Assembly: GCF_007753265.1 (NCBI RefSeq)
Contig: NZ_CP036349.1
Span: 3,319,363 to 3,383,362 of the forward strand
DNA length: 64,000 bases
Source of the DNA: Botrimarina mediterranea
GTDB taxonomy: Bacteria > Planctomycetota > Planctomycetia > Pirellulales > Lacipirellulaceae
Direction: 5' to 3'
Within the stretch, counting starts at the first letter, position 1. Each line of letters begins with the position of its first letter. The translations under genes were made by a program, and so were the position numbers. The notes beneath the pieces were generated by a model that saw only the letters and a program-made list of their open reading frames with translations, was not told the DNA's origin and ran no database searches. Below, piece after piece: positions 44,454 to 52,898 of the stretch.

Positions 44454-46955
44454 ATGAAACGGCTCGCTGGTCATACACTGCTGATGGCGCTCCCTGCTGT
44501 TTCGTTGGGACAAGCGCTGCCGGCGTTCCCGGGGGCCGACGGTGCGGCAGCGAACGTCAGCGGTGGTCGGGGCGGGCTGGTCTACCACGTCACCTTACTC
44601 GACCAGAACTACAGCGATAATCGGCCGGGGACGCTCCGCTACGGCCTGAACGACTCCAACTTCGGTAGCCAGCCGCGGACAATCGTCTTCGATGTCGCCG
44701 GGACGTTCTGGTTAGGGCGTTTCGGCGCCGACCAGGGCCACGATAACGGCTGGGACACGCAGTCACGCATCGGTCTTGGAAGCAATGTCACGATCGCCGG
44801 CCAGACCGCGCCGGGTCCGGTGTACATCATGGGGGGCGTCGTCAAAGCGGGCGGTAACAACACGATTCTCCGCAATGTCACCATCGCGCCGGGCTACGGC
44901 ATGCGGAACTTCTCGAAGCCCGATGAAGGAATCGAACCCACGCCGGGCGACTTCCCCGACTCGTACGTCTACGATGCGATCGACATCAGCGGCACGGATC
45001 AGATGATCGACCACGTCACGACCGTCTACGCGACCGACGAGACGATCTCCGCCAACGAGCTGGCGAACAACGTCACGATCCAGTATTCGACGATGGCGCA
45101 GGCGCAAAACTATCCGCAAGCCGACGCCGAAGGGGGCGGCAGCTTCACTGGCCATGGCCTTGGCATGCTGCTGCAAGCCGGTAGCAATGCAAAGATCACC
45201 GTCGCCAACAACCTGCTCGCCCACATGAAGGCCCGGCTGCCGCGGGTCGGCAGCGAAGTGGGGTCGGGGCCGTTCAACGACTTCCGCAACAACGTCTTCT
45301 ACAACTGGCTCGGCAGCACCACGCAGGCCGGCAGCGGGCAGCGCAGCTTCAACAACTTCATCGGCAACTTCTACCTCGCCGGCCCCGGCGGTGAAGACCC
45401 AATAGGCGGGTCGAATCCGGGCGTCACCAACCGCGCGGGCGGCACCGGCGTTGGTGGTGGCAACAGCACCAATCAGGTCTATCAGAACGGCAATCTCCGC
45501 GACATCAACAAAGATGGCGACGCCCTCGATGCGTCCGCCGCGACCCTCAGCTCGGCAAACGTTACTCAAGCGTATGACGTCAACATCGGTGTCACGACAT
45601 CCGCAACGACCGCCTACAGCAACGTGCTCGACCATGTCGGCGCCAACTGGTGGAATCGCAGTCCCGTCGACACACGGCTGATCAATGAGGTCCGAACCGG
45701 CACGGGCAAGATCAAAGCCTGGGCGGACGACCCGTTCGATCCCGATCCGACCGAAGGGACCGAGTGGCGCGAGATGCTCTCGTATCGCGCTGACACGGGG
45801 ACCGGCGCGGCGCCGTTCACGCGCGACACCAATTGGGATCAAGAGGCCGGTGGCGGCGACGGCATGCCGACTTGGTGGGAGCTTGAACACGGCCTCGACC
45901 CACTGGCAAGCGACAACAACGGCGACTTCGACAACGACGGCTACACGAACCTCGAAGAGTATCTCAACGATGTCGCCGCCTGGCCCGCACCGGCGCCGAT
46001 CCAGTTCACAGGCGGAGTGAACAGCCGCTACGCGCAGATACAGAACTGGACGGTGTCGGGCGTCTCCTTGCCGATCCAAGGAAAAGGGACCGTTACCACA
46101 AGTTCTAATTGGCAGCCCTCGCACTACGACGTAGTCCAGATCAGTGGCCTGGCGGTCGTCGATTCCGTCGGCCAGAACGCCGGCGACATCACGGTCGGCG
46201 CGGCGGCGGCGGGGTCGCTGAGCGTGACGGACGGCTGGTTAAAGGTCGCCGAGGTGACGACGATCGGCCCGGCGGGCTCGCTTTCCGTCAGCGGCGGGGC
46301 GCTGCACACTCCGGGACTATCGAAGGACGCCAATGGCTCATTCTCACTGACCGGTGGAGAACTGCATGTCGATGCGGCGGACTTCGACCTCGTCGTCGAT
46401 GACGGCACGCTGGCGCCCGGGGCGACCACGGGGGTTCTGCTCATTGCCGGCGGCCTCACTGTCAACGACGGCGCTATCCTCATCGATATCACGCCTCTCG
46501 ACGGAGCAACGAGTATCCTCGCCCAACACTCGGTAACACTCGGCGGAGGCCTTGTCGTCGACCTCAATGGCTTCACGCCGACGCCGTCCGACACCTACAC
46601 GATCATCGAAGCGGCCGCGGTGTCAGGGGCCTTCGACAATGCGATCGGTGACCGGATACCAGTTTCCGGGGGGAGCTTCTTGCTAACGATCGACGCCAAC
46701 TCTGCAACGCTGAGCGATTACCTCGCCTCGCTGCCGGGAGACTTCAACTACGACGGCTCGGTTGACGCCGCCGACTACACCGTCTGGCGTGACGGATTGG
46801 GGACCATGTTTACCGCGGCGGACTACTCGATTTGGGCCAGCGCTTTTGGCAGCAGTAGGGGGTTGGCTGCGACTTCAAGCGTACCCGAGCCCTGCGGGTG
46901 GCTACTGGCATTCGCGACAGGGGCCGTTAGGCTACTTCCGGGTCGCCGCCGGTGA
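44454..46955 (+). CDS. Secreted pectate lyase (PL1-like) with dockerin-like repeat and PEP-CTERM anchor
   Basis: About 833 residues, with a signal peptide in LLMALPAVSLG; ATG 44454 is preferred over earlier in-frame starts. Residues about 20-300 form a right-handed beta-helix: FPGADGAAANVSGGRGG, NVTIAGQTAPGPVYIMGG, NNTILRNVTIAPGYG, IDHVTTVYATDETIS, and MKARLPRVGSEVG where the catalytic Arg is expected. After a Ca-binding-like DNNGDFDNDGYTNLEEYL and a repeat-rich stretch comes one dockerin-like unit (FNYDGSVDAADYTVW). It ends VPEPCGWLLAFATG with a basic tail, a PEP-CTERM sorting signal. It would cleave polygalacturonan at the cell surface. A 10-bp palindrome GTTCTAGAAC at 44239 lies upstream. 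Confidence 0.9.
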   Translation: MKRLAGHTLLMALPAVSLGQALPAFPGADGAAANVSGGRGGLVYHVTLLDQNYSDNRPGTLRYGLNDSNFGSQPRTIVFDVAGTFWLGRFGADQGHDNGWDTQSRIGLGSNVTIAGQTAPGPVYIMGGVVKAGGNNTILRNVTIAPGYGMRNFSKPDEGIEPTPGDFPDSYVYDAIDISGTDQMIDHVTTVYATDETISANELANNVTIQYSTMAQAQNYPQADAEGGGSFTGHGLGMLLQAGSNAKITVANNLLAHMKARLPRVGSEVGSGPFNDFRNNVFYNWLGSTTQAGSGQRSFNNFIGNFYLAGPGGEDPIGGSNPGVTNRAGGTGVGGGNSTNQVYQNGNLRDINKDGDALDASAATLSSANVTQAYDVNIGVTTSATTAYSNVLDHVGANWWNRSPVDTRLINEVRTGTGKIKAWADDPFDPDPTEGTEWREMLSYRADTGTGAAPFTRDTNWDQEAGGGDGMPTWWELEHGLDPLASDNNGDFDNDGYTNLEEYLNDVAAWPAPAPIQFTGGVNSRYAQIQNWTVSGVSLPIQGKGTVTTSSNWQPSHYDVVQISGLAVVDSVGQNAGDITVGAAAAGSLSVTDGWLKVAEVTTIGPAGSLSVSGGALHTPGLSKDANGSFSLTGGELHVDAADFDLVVDDGTLAPGATTGVLLIAGGLTVNDGAILIDITPLDGATSILAQHSVTLGGGLVVDLNGFTPTPSDTYTIIEAAAVSGAFDNAIGDRIPVSGGSFLLTIDANSATLSDYLASLPGDFNYDGSVDAADYTVWRDGLGTMFTAADYSIWASAFGSSRGLAATSSVPEPCGWLLAFATGAVRLLPGRRR

Positions 46956-46988
46956 ACCTCTCTTTTCCTTCAAACTAAGTTGTCGGTT

Positions 46989-48011
46989 GTGAACAAGGCC
47001 GCTGCCTCAACCCTCTTCGCCGGCGTTGTGATCGGGGCGTTTCTCGCCACGCTGGGGTACGCGTTCATTGAACGGTCGCAGAACTCCGCCGGCGGTTCGA
47101 GTGGCGGTCCGCTGGTGCTGACGCTCGGCCACGGGCTCGACCAGACGCACCCGGTCCACCGGGCGATCGTCGAGTTTGCCGATCGCCTGAAAGAGAAGTC
47201 GGGCGGCACGATGACGGTGCAGATCTCGCCCAACGGTCAGCTCGGATCGGAAGTCGAGTGCATCGAACTGCTGCAACGCGGCGCGCTCGCGATGACCAAG
47301 ACCTCGACGGCGCCGCTCGAAGCGTTTATCCCTTCGATGTCGGTTTTCGGGGTGCCCTACGTGTTTCGGGATGAAACGCAGTTTTGGAAGACACTCGACG
47401 GGCCGATCGGCGAGGAACTGCTGCAAGCCGGCAGAGACAGCGGACTGCATGGCCTCTGCTGGTACGACGCCGGCGCGCGGAGCTTCTACACCAAATCAAC
47501 AGCGATCCATTCGCCCGACGACCTCAAGGGACTCAAGCTCCGCGTCCAAGACAGCCGCACGGCGCTTGAGATGGTGACGGCGCTTGGCGGCTCGCCGACG
47601 CCGATGAACTTCGGCGAGCTCTACACGGGCCTTCAGCAGGGGCTCGTCGATGGCGCCGAGAACAACCCACCAAGCTTCGAGACCAGCCGGCACTTCGAGG
47701 TCTGCAAAGAGTACTCGCTCAACGAGCATTCGCTCGTGCCTGACGTATTGCTGATCAGCACCCGTTGGTGGGATCGGCTCTCCCCCGAGCAGCAAGCTTG
47801 GGTCGAACAGGCGGCCGAAGAGTCGTCTGTCTTCCAACGTCAGCTGTGGCGCGAGAAGACCGCCGAATCGCTAAAGATCGTCGAAGAGGCTGGGGTCAAC
47901 GTCACGCGTCCCGACAAGGGGCCGTTCATCGAGCGGGTCCAGCCGATGCACGACGCGCTGAAGGGGACGGTCGTGGGCAATTTGATGGAACGGATCAAAG
48001 CCGAGGAGTAG
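46989..48011 (+). CDS. dctP: TRAP transporter substrate-binding protein DctP
   Basis: The 340-residue protein has an N-terminal membrane or signal segment (STLFAGVVIGAFLATLGYAF) and the DctP pattern: LGHGLDQTHPVHRAIVEFADRL, GQLGSEVECIELLQRGALAM and FGVPYVFRDETQFW. LKLRVQDSRTALEMVTALGGSPTPMNFGELYTGLQQGLVDGAENN contains the conserved Arg and Asn that bind the ligand carboxylate. It follows the pectate lyase by about 30 nt, so uptake of uronates or unsaturated oligogalacturonides is likely. Start: GTG 46989; a TTG three codons earlier is possible. Confidence 0.93.
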   Translation: MNKAAASTLFAGVVIGAFLATLGYAFIERSQNSAGGSSGGPLVLTLGHGLDQTHPVHRAIVEFADRLKEKSGGTMTVQISPNGQLGSEVECIELLQRGALAMTKTSTAPLEAFIPSMSVFGVPYVFRDETQFWKTLDGPIGEELLQAGRDSGLHGLCWYDAGARSFYTKSTAIHSPDDLKGLKLRVQDSRTALEMVTALGGSPTPMNFGELYTGLQQGLVDGAENNPPSFETSRHFEVCKEYSLNEHSLVPDVLLISTRWWDRLSPEQQAWVEQAAEESSVFQRQLWREKTAESLKIVEEAGVNVTRPDKGPFIERVQPMHDALKGTVVGNLMERIKAEE

Positions 48012-48016
48012 GCGCC

Positions 48017-48532
48017 ATGCAACAAGCTTTCTCAACGTCGTGCCGCGGACTGTGTCGGCTGCTGGAGTTTGCCCTCACGGCGATCGTCGCGGCTCTGGTG
48101 CTCATCGTTCTGTGGGGAGTGGCGACGCGGTTTCTGTTCGATGCGCCGAGCTGGTGGACCGAAGAGACCGCGCGGCTGCTGCTGATCTGGCTGACGATGC
48201 TCGGCGCCCCGGTCGCGTTGGCGCGACACGAGCACTTGGGGCTGGAAGTGTTCGTCGATACGCTCGACCCGGCAACGCGTCGGCGCGTCGCTCTCTTCAG
48301 TGAGATCGTCGTGCTCGTCTTCTCGCTGACCGTGCTTCTGATTGGGGGCGGCTACCTCGTCGCCGAGACGCTACGGGCTGGGCAGAATACCCCGGCGCTC
48401 AACATCCCGATGGGTTACGCCTATCTGGCGACACCGATCGGCGGGCTTGGCTTGGTGCTGGTTGGCGTCGATCGGCTGTGGCGCCTCCTAGCAACAGCCA
48501 GCGACTCTCAGCCGGAGGCGCCGCAACCGTAG
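48017..48532 (+). CDS. dctQ: TRAP transporter small membrane subunit DctQ
   Basis: The 171-residue protein has four predicted spans and the DctQ family elements VATRFLFDAPSWWTEETARLLLIWLTMLGAPVALARHEHLGLE followed by ALNIPMGYAYLATPIGG. It is the small subunit that pairs with DctM. ATG 48017 lies 5 nt after the DctP stop; the longer frame upstream overlaps DctP and is rejected. Its stop overlaps the DctM GTG by one base. Confidence 0.93.
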   Translation: MQQAFSTSCRGLCRLLEFALTAIVAALVLIVLWGVATRFLFDAPSWWTEETARLLLIWLTMLGAPVALARHEHLGLEVFVDTLDPATRRRVALFSEIVVLVFSLTVLLIGGGYLVAETLRAGQNTPALNIPMGYAYLATPIGGLGLVLVGVDRLWRLLATASDSQPEAPQP

Positions 48533-49824
48533 TGGACCCGCAAGTCGCCATCCTGTTGGTGTCGTTTTTTGCCCTGCTCGTGTTCGGTACCCCGATCGCT
48601 GTTGCGATCGGCGTTTGCGCGGTGCTGACGCTGATCTCGATGGGAGACGGCCCGGCGTTCTACACGGTCGCCCAGCGGATGAGCACCGGCATCGCGAGCT
48701 TCCCGCTGCTGGCGATCCCGCTGTTCGTTCTCGCCGGTTTCCTCATGGGCGAGGGCGGCATGGCCCGACGGCTGGTGGGCTTGGCCTCGGCGATCGTTGG
48801 AAGGCGCCGCGCGGGGCTGGCCTATGTGAGCACCATCACTTGTATGCTCTTCGGCGCTATCTCCGGCTCTGCCGCGGCGGCGGTTTCGAGCGTCGGCGGC
48901 ATGATGATCCCCGAGATGGCCCGCAAAGGCTACAGCCGGCCGCTCAGCGTCGCCATCGCGACGACGGCGGCGACAACGGGCCTCATTATCCCGCCGAGCA
49001 ACATCATGATCGTCTACGCCCTCGTGGCGGGCGGTGTGTCGGTCGCGGCGATCTTCATGGCCGGCGTCCTTCCGGGAATTCTTGTCGGCTTGGCGATCAT
49101 GATCGCTTGCCGCTTCATCTGCCCAGAGGAACTCGACGACGACTCGTGCGCCCAGCCTTCAATCCTGAAGACCGCGCTGGACGCGCTGCCGAGCCTGTTG
49201 CTGATCATCATCGTCCTAGGGGCGATCCTTGGTGGCGTGTGCTCGCCGACCGAGGCGGCCGCCGTGGCGGTGCTTTACGCGTTCCTGCTGTCGGTGCTGG
49301 TCTACCGAGAAATCCCGCTGCAGAACCTGCCGCGCATCTGCTTGCAGACGGGGATCACCACCTCGGTCATTTTTTTTCTGATCGCCGCCAGTCAGGCGAT
49401 GAGCTGGGTGATGACGGCCGAGAATCTGCCGCAGACCGTTAGCGCGGCGCTGCTGGGGCTGTCCGAGAATCGTTGGGTGATCCTGATCATCATCAACCTC
49501 ATCCTGCTGGTCGTGGGCGCCTTCATGGACATGACGCCCGCTGTGCTGATCTTCACGCCAATCTTCTTGCCGATCGCGGTCCAGCTCGGCATGCACCCGG
49601 TTCACTTCGGCGTGATGATGATCGCCAACCTTTGCATCGGCCTCTGCACCCCCCCGGTGGGGACGTGCCTGTTCATCGGCTGCGGCGTCGGCAAGACATC
49701 GATCTCGCAGATCGTACGGCCGTTGACGCCACTCATCTTGGCGATGATCGCCGCGGTCGCCGTGATCGCCGCCGTGCCCGACCTGTCGCTCTGGTTACCG
49801 CGGGCGATGGGGCTGCTCGAATGA
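48532..49824 (+). CDS. dctM: TRAP transporter large permease DctM
   Basis: The 430-residue protein has 11-12 spans and DctM motifs: GTPIAVAIGVCAVLTLI, PLLAIPLFVLAGFLMGEGG, GAISGSAAAAVSSVGGMMIPEM and TTGLIIPPSNIMIVYALVAGG. The C-terminal half has GVCSPTEAAAVAVLYAF and GLCTPPVGTCLFIGCGVGKTSI. It is the sodium-driven channel of the TRAP importer. The GTG at 48532 shares one base with the DctQ stop; the frame upstream would overlap DctQ. Its 3' end overlaps the convergent BON-domain gene by about 30 nt. Confidence 0.93.
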   Translation: MDPQVAILLVSFFALLVFGTPIAVAIGVCAVLTLISMGDGPAFYTVAQRMSTGIASFPLLAIPLFVLAGFLMGEGGMARRLVGLASAIVGRRRAGLAYVSTITCMLFGAISGSAAAAVSSVGGMMIPEMARKGYSRPLSVAIATTAATTGLIIPPSNIMIVYALVAGGVSVAAIFMAGVLPGILVGLAIMIACRFICPEELDDDSCAQPSILKTALDALPSLLLIIIVLGAILGGVCSPTEAAAVAVLYAFLLSVLVYREIPLQNLPRICLQTGITTSVIFFLIAASQAMSWVMTAENLPQTVSAALLGLSENRWVILIIINLILLVVGAFMDMTPAVLIFTPIFLPIAVQLGMHPVHFGVMMIANLCIGLCTPPVGTCLFIGCGVGKTSISQIVRPLTPLILAMIAAVAVIAAVPDLSLWLPRAMGLLE

Positions 49825-50109
49825 CGGCCAATCGGCCGAACGCACGACGAGCCAGTTGACCACCGGCAAGCCATCGCTGAGTCGCGCGGCAAGCGTCTGC
49901 GCCATCTGCTTCAAGTGATAAGACGGCACGCTACCGCGCAAGTAGACGACGTTCTCCTCGATCACCACGCTGATATCACTGAAGCCAGCCCCCCAATGGG
50001 TCAGCCGAAGCGATTCGAGGAGCGATCCTGAGGCGGCAAGTTGCGCAGCGGTCGATGATTGCAGCGTCTTGATTGTTGCAGGCGCGCAGAGAGTCTTTGT
50101 AACGGCCAT
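49795..50109 (-). CDS. BON-domain-like small protein
   Basis: The 104-residue protein shows a single BON-type pattern: a helical start, FSDISVVIEENVVYLRGSVPSYHLKQMAQTLAARL and LPVVNWLVV, which is the usual 'strand-G-x-V-x-S-helix' core. BON domains bind membranes or phospholipids and often occur in osmotic-stress proteins. It is convergent with DctM and overlaps its end. A universal stress protein gene lies upstream on the same strand, so a stress role is plausible. No signal peptide. ATG 50109 is used, one codon after a TTG. Confidence 0.72.
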   Translation of the reverse strand: MAVTKTLCAPATIKTLQSSTAAQLAASGSLLESLRLTHWGAGFSDISVVIEENVVYLRGSVPSYHLKQMAQTLAARLSDGLPVVNWLVVRSADWPSFEQPHRPR

Positions 50110-50269
50110 CAAGCGGGGTCATCCTTGCAAGAATAGAAATACGCATCGATAGACCGAGCCGTGCTGGACCGCACTGGCTCAGGGCGATCGAACGTAAAGA
50201 GACAAGTTCAGCCTGCGGCACGGTGATGCAATTGCCGGGCCAAAGCCTGGAGAAGTTAAATCCTCGCTG

Positions 50270-50725
50270 TCACTCAGTGAGAGAGGCCGCGTGCTTGACG
50301 ACCAGCACTGGGCAGTCGGCGCGCCGGACGATCTCCTCGGCGACACTTCCCATCAGCATCCGTGACAGGCCCGTTCGGCCGTGGGAGCCAACGACGATCA
50401 TATCAACCCCCTCTTCCTCGGCGAAGCGAAGCACCTCTTCTGCGGGGTTTCCTTCGAGATCGTGGTGCTCACAGGTCACGCCGGCCACGGTCGGCTGTAG
50501 GCTGTTGAGTTTCTGTTGCCGCTCACGACGCTCGCGCAGCTCTACCTCTTCGGAGATGGCGTAACCGTACGGCGCTGTGGTGGCGAAAGCGTCCGCGTGT
50601 GACACGCCAACGTGCACGATGTGCAGCACCGCTCCAGAATCCGAAGCAAGCGACGAGGCGAAGCCGAGGGCGGAGTCGCTGGCGGGAGAGAAGTCGGTCG
50701 CGTAAAGGATCTTTTCCGCGGTCAT
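50270..50725 (-). CDS. Universal stress protein (UspA family)
   Basis: The 151-residue protein has the Usp fold: KILYATDFSPASDSALGFASSLA at the N terminus, IVHVGVSHADA after strand 2, EVLRFAEEEGVDMIVVGSHGRTGLSR, and the ATP-binding motif G-2x-G-9x-G-(S/T) as GSHGRTGLSRMLMGSVAEEIVRRADCPVLVV. It is a cytoplasmic ATP-binding stress protein. It lies 160 nt upstream of the BON-domain gene on the same strand, and about 190 nt downstream of the CotH gene stop. Confidence 0.93.
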   Translation of the reverse strand: MTAEKILYATDFSPASDSALGFASSLASDSGAVLHIVHVGVSHADAFATTAPYGYAISEEVELRERRERQQKLNSLQPTVAGVTCEHHDLEGNPAEEVLRFAEEEGVDMIVVGSHGRTGLSRMLMGSVAEEIVRRADCPVLVVKHAASLTE

Positions 50726-50916
50726 GAGGAGCCCCCTGGCGCTGAGCGCCGGTTCGAGATGACGAGTAGGCTCCTCGTTGATCGCGCCGCCACGGGACAG
50801 GTCTCTGCCGCTCTTGTAGAAGCGATGACGCCCAGGAGCCGCTCACCCCATTATTCGCTTGGCGGTGACCGTAGTCACTCCGATTTGTACGAACGCGGCG
50901 AAACGACGCAGGGGGC

Positions 50917-52695
50917 TCAATCATCGCTGCGTTCTTTTCGCGGCGGGCGTGACACTTCGGATGGTGCGGCTGGAGGCTCTTGGTAGTTCAGTAGATAACG
51001 CGTCCGCGCTTCGGAAAACCCTCGCAGCGAGACGCCGCCTCGGCCCTTCCCTTCGAGGCCTGTTTTCGGCTTCACCGCATCGGAGGAGGTCGCGGCAAGA
51101 AAGGCTTCCGTCGAAGTGAGCTTGCGCGTGTCGCGCTCGACCGTGGTGTGTATCAGTTCGCGATACTTGTGCACCTGCGGGCCGAGATGGTCCCATGCCA
51201 GCGAATCGCCTGCGATCTGCTGGACGTACTCCAAGTAACGCTCCTTCAGCGCAGGGACTGCCAGCAGTCGGCTGCGTAAGGGCGTGCGGTCGTTATCGAG
51301 GCCGACGAACGGGTCGAGATCGACGCTACCATGGTTTGGAGGGCCGAAGCCGTGACCGCCACGACCACCGCGTCGCCCTTCGCCCGACCGATTGCTACGC
51401 TCAGCCCGACGGTCCAACGCGTCATCCGGCGGACCAAAACCCGGCGGCGGCCCAAAGCCTTCCGGTGGCCGACCGCGTCCGAAGCCACGAGGTCCCCCAA
51501 ATCCGGGTGGCCCGCCGGCGCCGTGGAAGGCTTCGTTCATGTCGTGCGGGATGAGGTGGAAGACGCCCTCACCGTCGCGGAAGAGGTAGTAATCGCTCGC
51601 GCGAGTCCAATAGCCATCGCTGTTCACTAGCGCCACGTCGAGAGCGAGGAAACGCAAGGCGCCGTCAATATCGAGGATCGGCGCTAGCTCTTCCTCCAAG
51701 CGGTCGAGCGGCGTCTCGTTGAGCACACGGCACAGCTCTACCAGCGCCCGCCACGCCTTCTTGCCGTCGCTGGACTTCATCTCGTAGCGCGACTTGTACT
51801 CGTCGAGGTCGTCGCCGAGATACCGCAAGCCCCCGTCAGCGCCGGGACTCCCGGGGACCTTCCATCGGGTTCCCTTGGACGAGCCATAACTTTCCTTGAG
51901 AAAGACTTTGTCGAACTGCTGCACGTTGGTGTAGAGGCCCCAGCTCTCGCCGTTGATGACGACCTCGACAAAGTTCGCTTTCGGCGCGGGGGTGTATTGG
52001 TTGGCGATCTCGGAGTAGAGCACCGTGCTCATCATCGAAGCGTCGCCATTGCCGTTGAGCAGGTTGAGTGTCTTGTACCCGTAAAGACGCTGGCCCGAGT
52101 CAACCAGATCGAGCGAGACATTCAGCGAGCGTTTAAAGCTCCTTGGAACCATCATGTAGGACGACATCCCGCGGAAGCGGACGCCGACGCCGGAATACTC
52201 CACGCCGTCAACGGTCAGCGTCGCCGGGACTTCGACATCCGTCTCCTTGAACGCCTCGAGCTCGGTCTCCCAGTTGTCCGACTCGAAATCGATGAAGACA
52301 GTTCGCAGAACGTCCGTGTCGTAGAGCGGCGCGTCGGCGTAGGGGACGACCTCGCCAGCGTCGATCGGCGGACCGGGTTCAGGGGGCGTCCGGTCACCGC
52401 CACCTCCGAAGCCGCCCGGCAGGCCGAAGCCCCCCGGCGGGCCAAACCCACCCGGGCCGCGCCCACCACGCCGTTCACGTTGCGGACGATCGGCGAGTGC
52501 TTTGCGGGCGGCTGCGCGTTCGTCGGAGTTGAGCCAACCGTCGTCGTTGTCGTCGAACTCCTCGACAAGCTTGGCCTTCTCACGGCTGGGACCCCCTGGA
52601 GGCCCGCCGCCAAAGCCGTCGGGCGGTTGGGCGATGAGCGGCGCCAGCAGGAGAGCGAAGGTAGCGGCCGTTGCGCAGTGAAGAGCGGACTTCAT
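50917..52695 (-). CDS. CotH-kinase-like secreted protein with EF-hand and Gly/Pro-rich linkers
   Basis: The 592-residue protein has a signal peptide (ATFALLLAPLIAQ). Near residue 50 is an EF-hand-like DDNDDGWLNSDE, then a Gly/Pro/Arg-rich linker (GFGPPGGFG repeats). From about residue 150 the CotH (spore-coat-H kinase) domain follows: VRFRGMSSYMMVPRSFKRSLNV, GYKTLNLLNGNGDASMM, NGESWGLYTNVQQFDKVFLKESYGS, FLALDVALVNSDGYW and FHLIPHDMNEAFHG. A second low-complexity insertion interrupts the domain before FVGLDNDRTPLRSRLL. CotH proteins are atypical protein kinases. Here the substrate would be extracellular. The long upstream frame extension is rejected. Confidence 0.86.
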   Translation of the reverse strand: MKSALHCATAATFALLLAPLIAQPPDGFGGGPPGGPSREKAKLVEEFDDNDDGWLNSDERAAARKALADRPQRERRGGRGPGGFGPPGGFGLPGGFGGGGDRTPPEPGPPIDAGEVVPYADAPLYDTDVLRTVFIDFESDNWETELEAFKETDVEVPATLTVDGVEYSGVGVRFRGMSSYMMVPRSFKRSLNVSLDLVDSGQRLYGYKTLNLLNGNGDASMMSTVLYSEIANQYTPAPKANFVEVVINGESWGLYTNVQQFDKVFLKESYGSSKGTRWKVPGSPGADGGLRYLGDDLDEYKSRYEMKSSDGKKAWRALVELCRVLNETPLDRLEEELAPILDIDGALRFLALDVALVNSDGYWTRASDYYLFRDGEGVFHLIPHDMNEAFHGAGGPPGFGGPRGFGRGRPPEGFGPPPGFGPPDDALDRRAERSNRSGEGRRGGRGGHGFGPPNHGSVDLDPFVGLDNDRTPLRSRLLAVPALKERYLEYVQQIAGDSLAWDHLGPQVHKYRELIHTTVERDTRKLTSTEAFLAATSSDAVKPKTGLEGKGRGGVSLRGFSEARTRYLLNYQEPPAAPSEVSRPPRKERSDD

Positions 52696-52710
52696 GCGAA
52701 GTGCTGGGGT

Positions 52711-52750
52711 GGTTAGGGAGGTCCAGGACAGGCGTCTGGATTCCCTAACC
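52711..52750 (-). other. 40-nt hairpin in the leader of the CotH-like gene
   Basis: Outer arms GGTTAGGGA (52711-52719) and TCCCTAACC (52742-52750) are a perfect 9-bp inverted repeat. Inner arms TCCAG and CTGGA add five pairs around a 9-nt loop. On the minus strand the structure lies 16-55 nt before the start codon at 52695, so it may be an RNA leader element or an operator. Confidence 0.5.
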
Positions 52751-52870
52751 CGTGGCCCCTGCGAGGGCGCCGCGGAAAAATTGGAGAGGGGGCGAAGCGG
52801 TTTGTGGCGCCGCCGCTGGCTTCCGCCCGCGGCTGGGGTCTTTCGCAATGGATTGTTGCACTGCGTTTCC

Positions 52871-52890
52871 GCGTCTCTGCGCGAGACGTC
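52871..52890. repeat. 20-bp copy of dispersed repeat family A
   Basis: GCGTCTCTGCGCGAGACGTC is identical to 34512-34531 in the long inverted repeat between DinB and the rhamnosidase gene. Here it lies just before the stop of the SDR gene, in the intergenic region between convergent-looking transcripts. Confidence 0.7.
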
Positions 52891-52898
52891 GTGGCCTA

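Noticed and set aside
44763-46124. Long minus-strand ORF over the pectate lyase
   Set aside because: It is the antisense shadow of the GC-rich coding sequence; the plus-strand protein has clear domains.
48615-49442. 275-codon ORF within dctM
   Set aside because: Wrong-frame shadow of DctM with Arg/Gly/His-rich composition.
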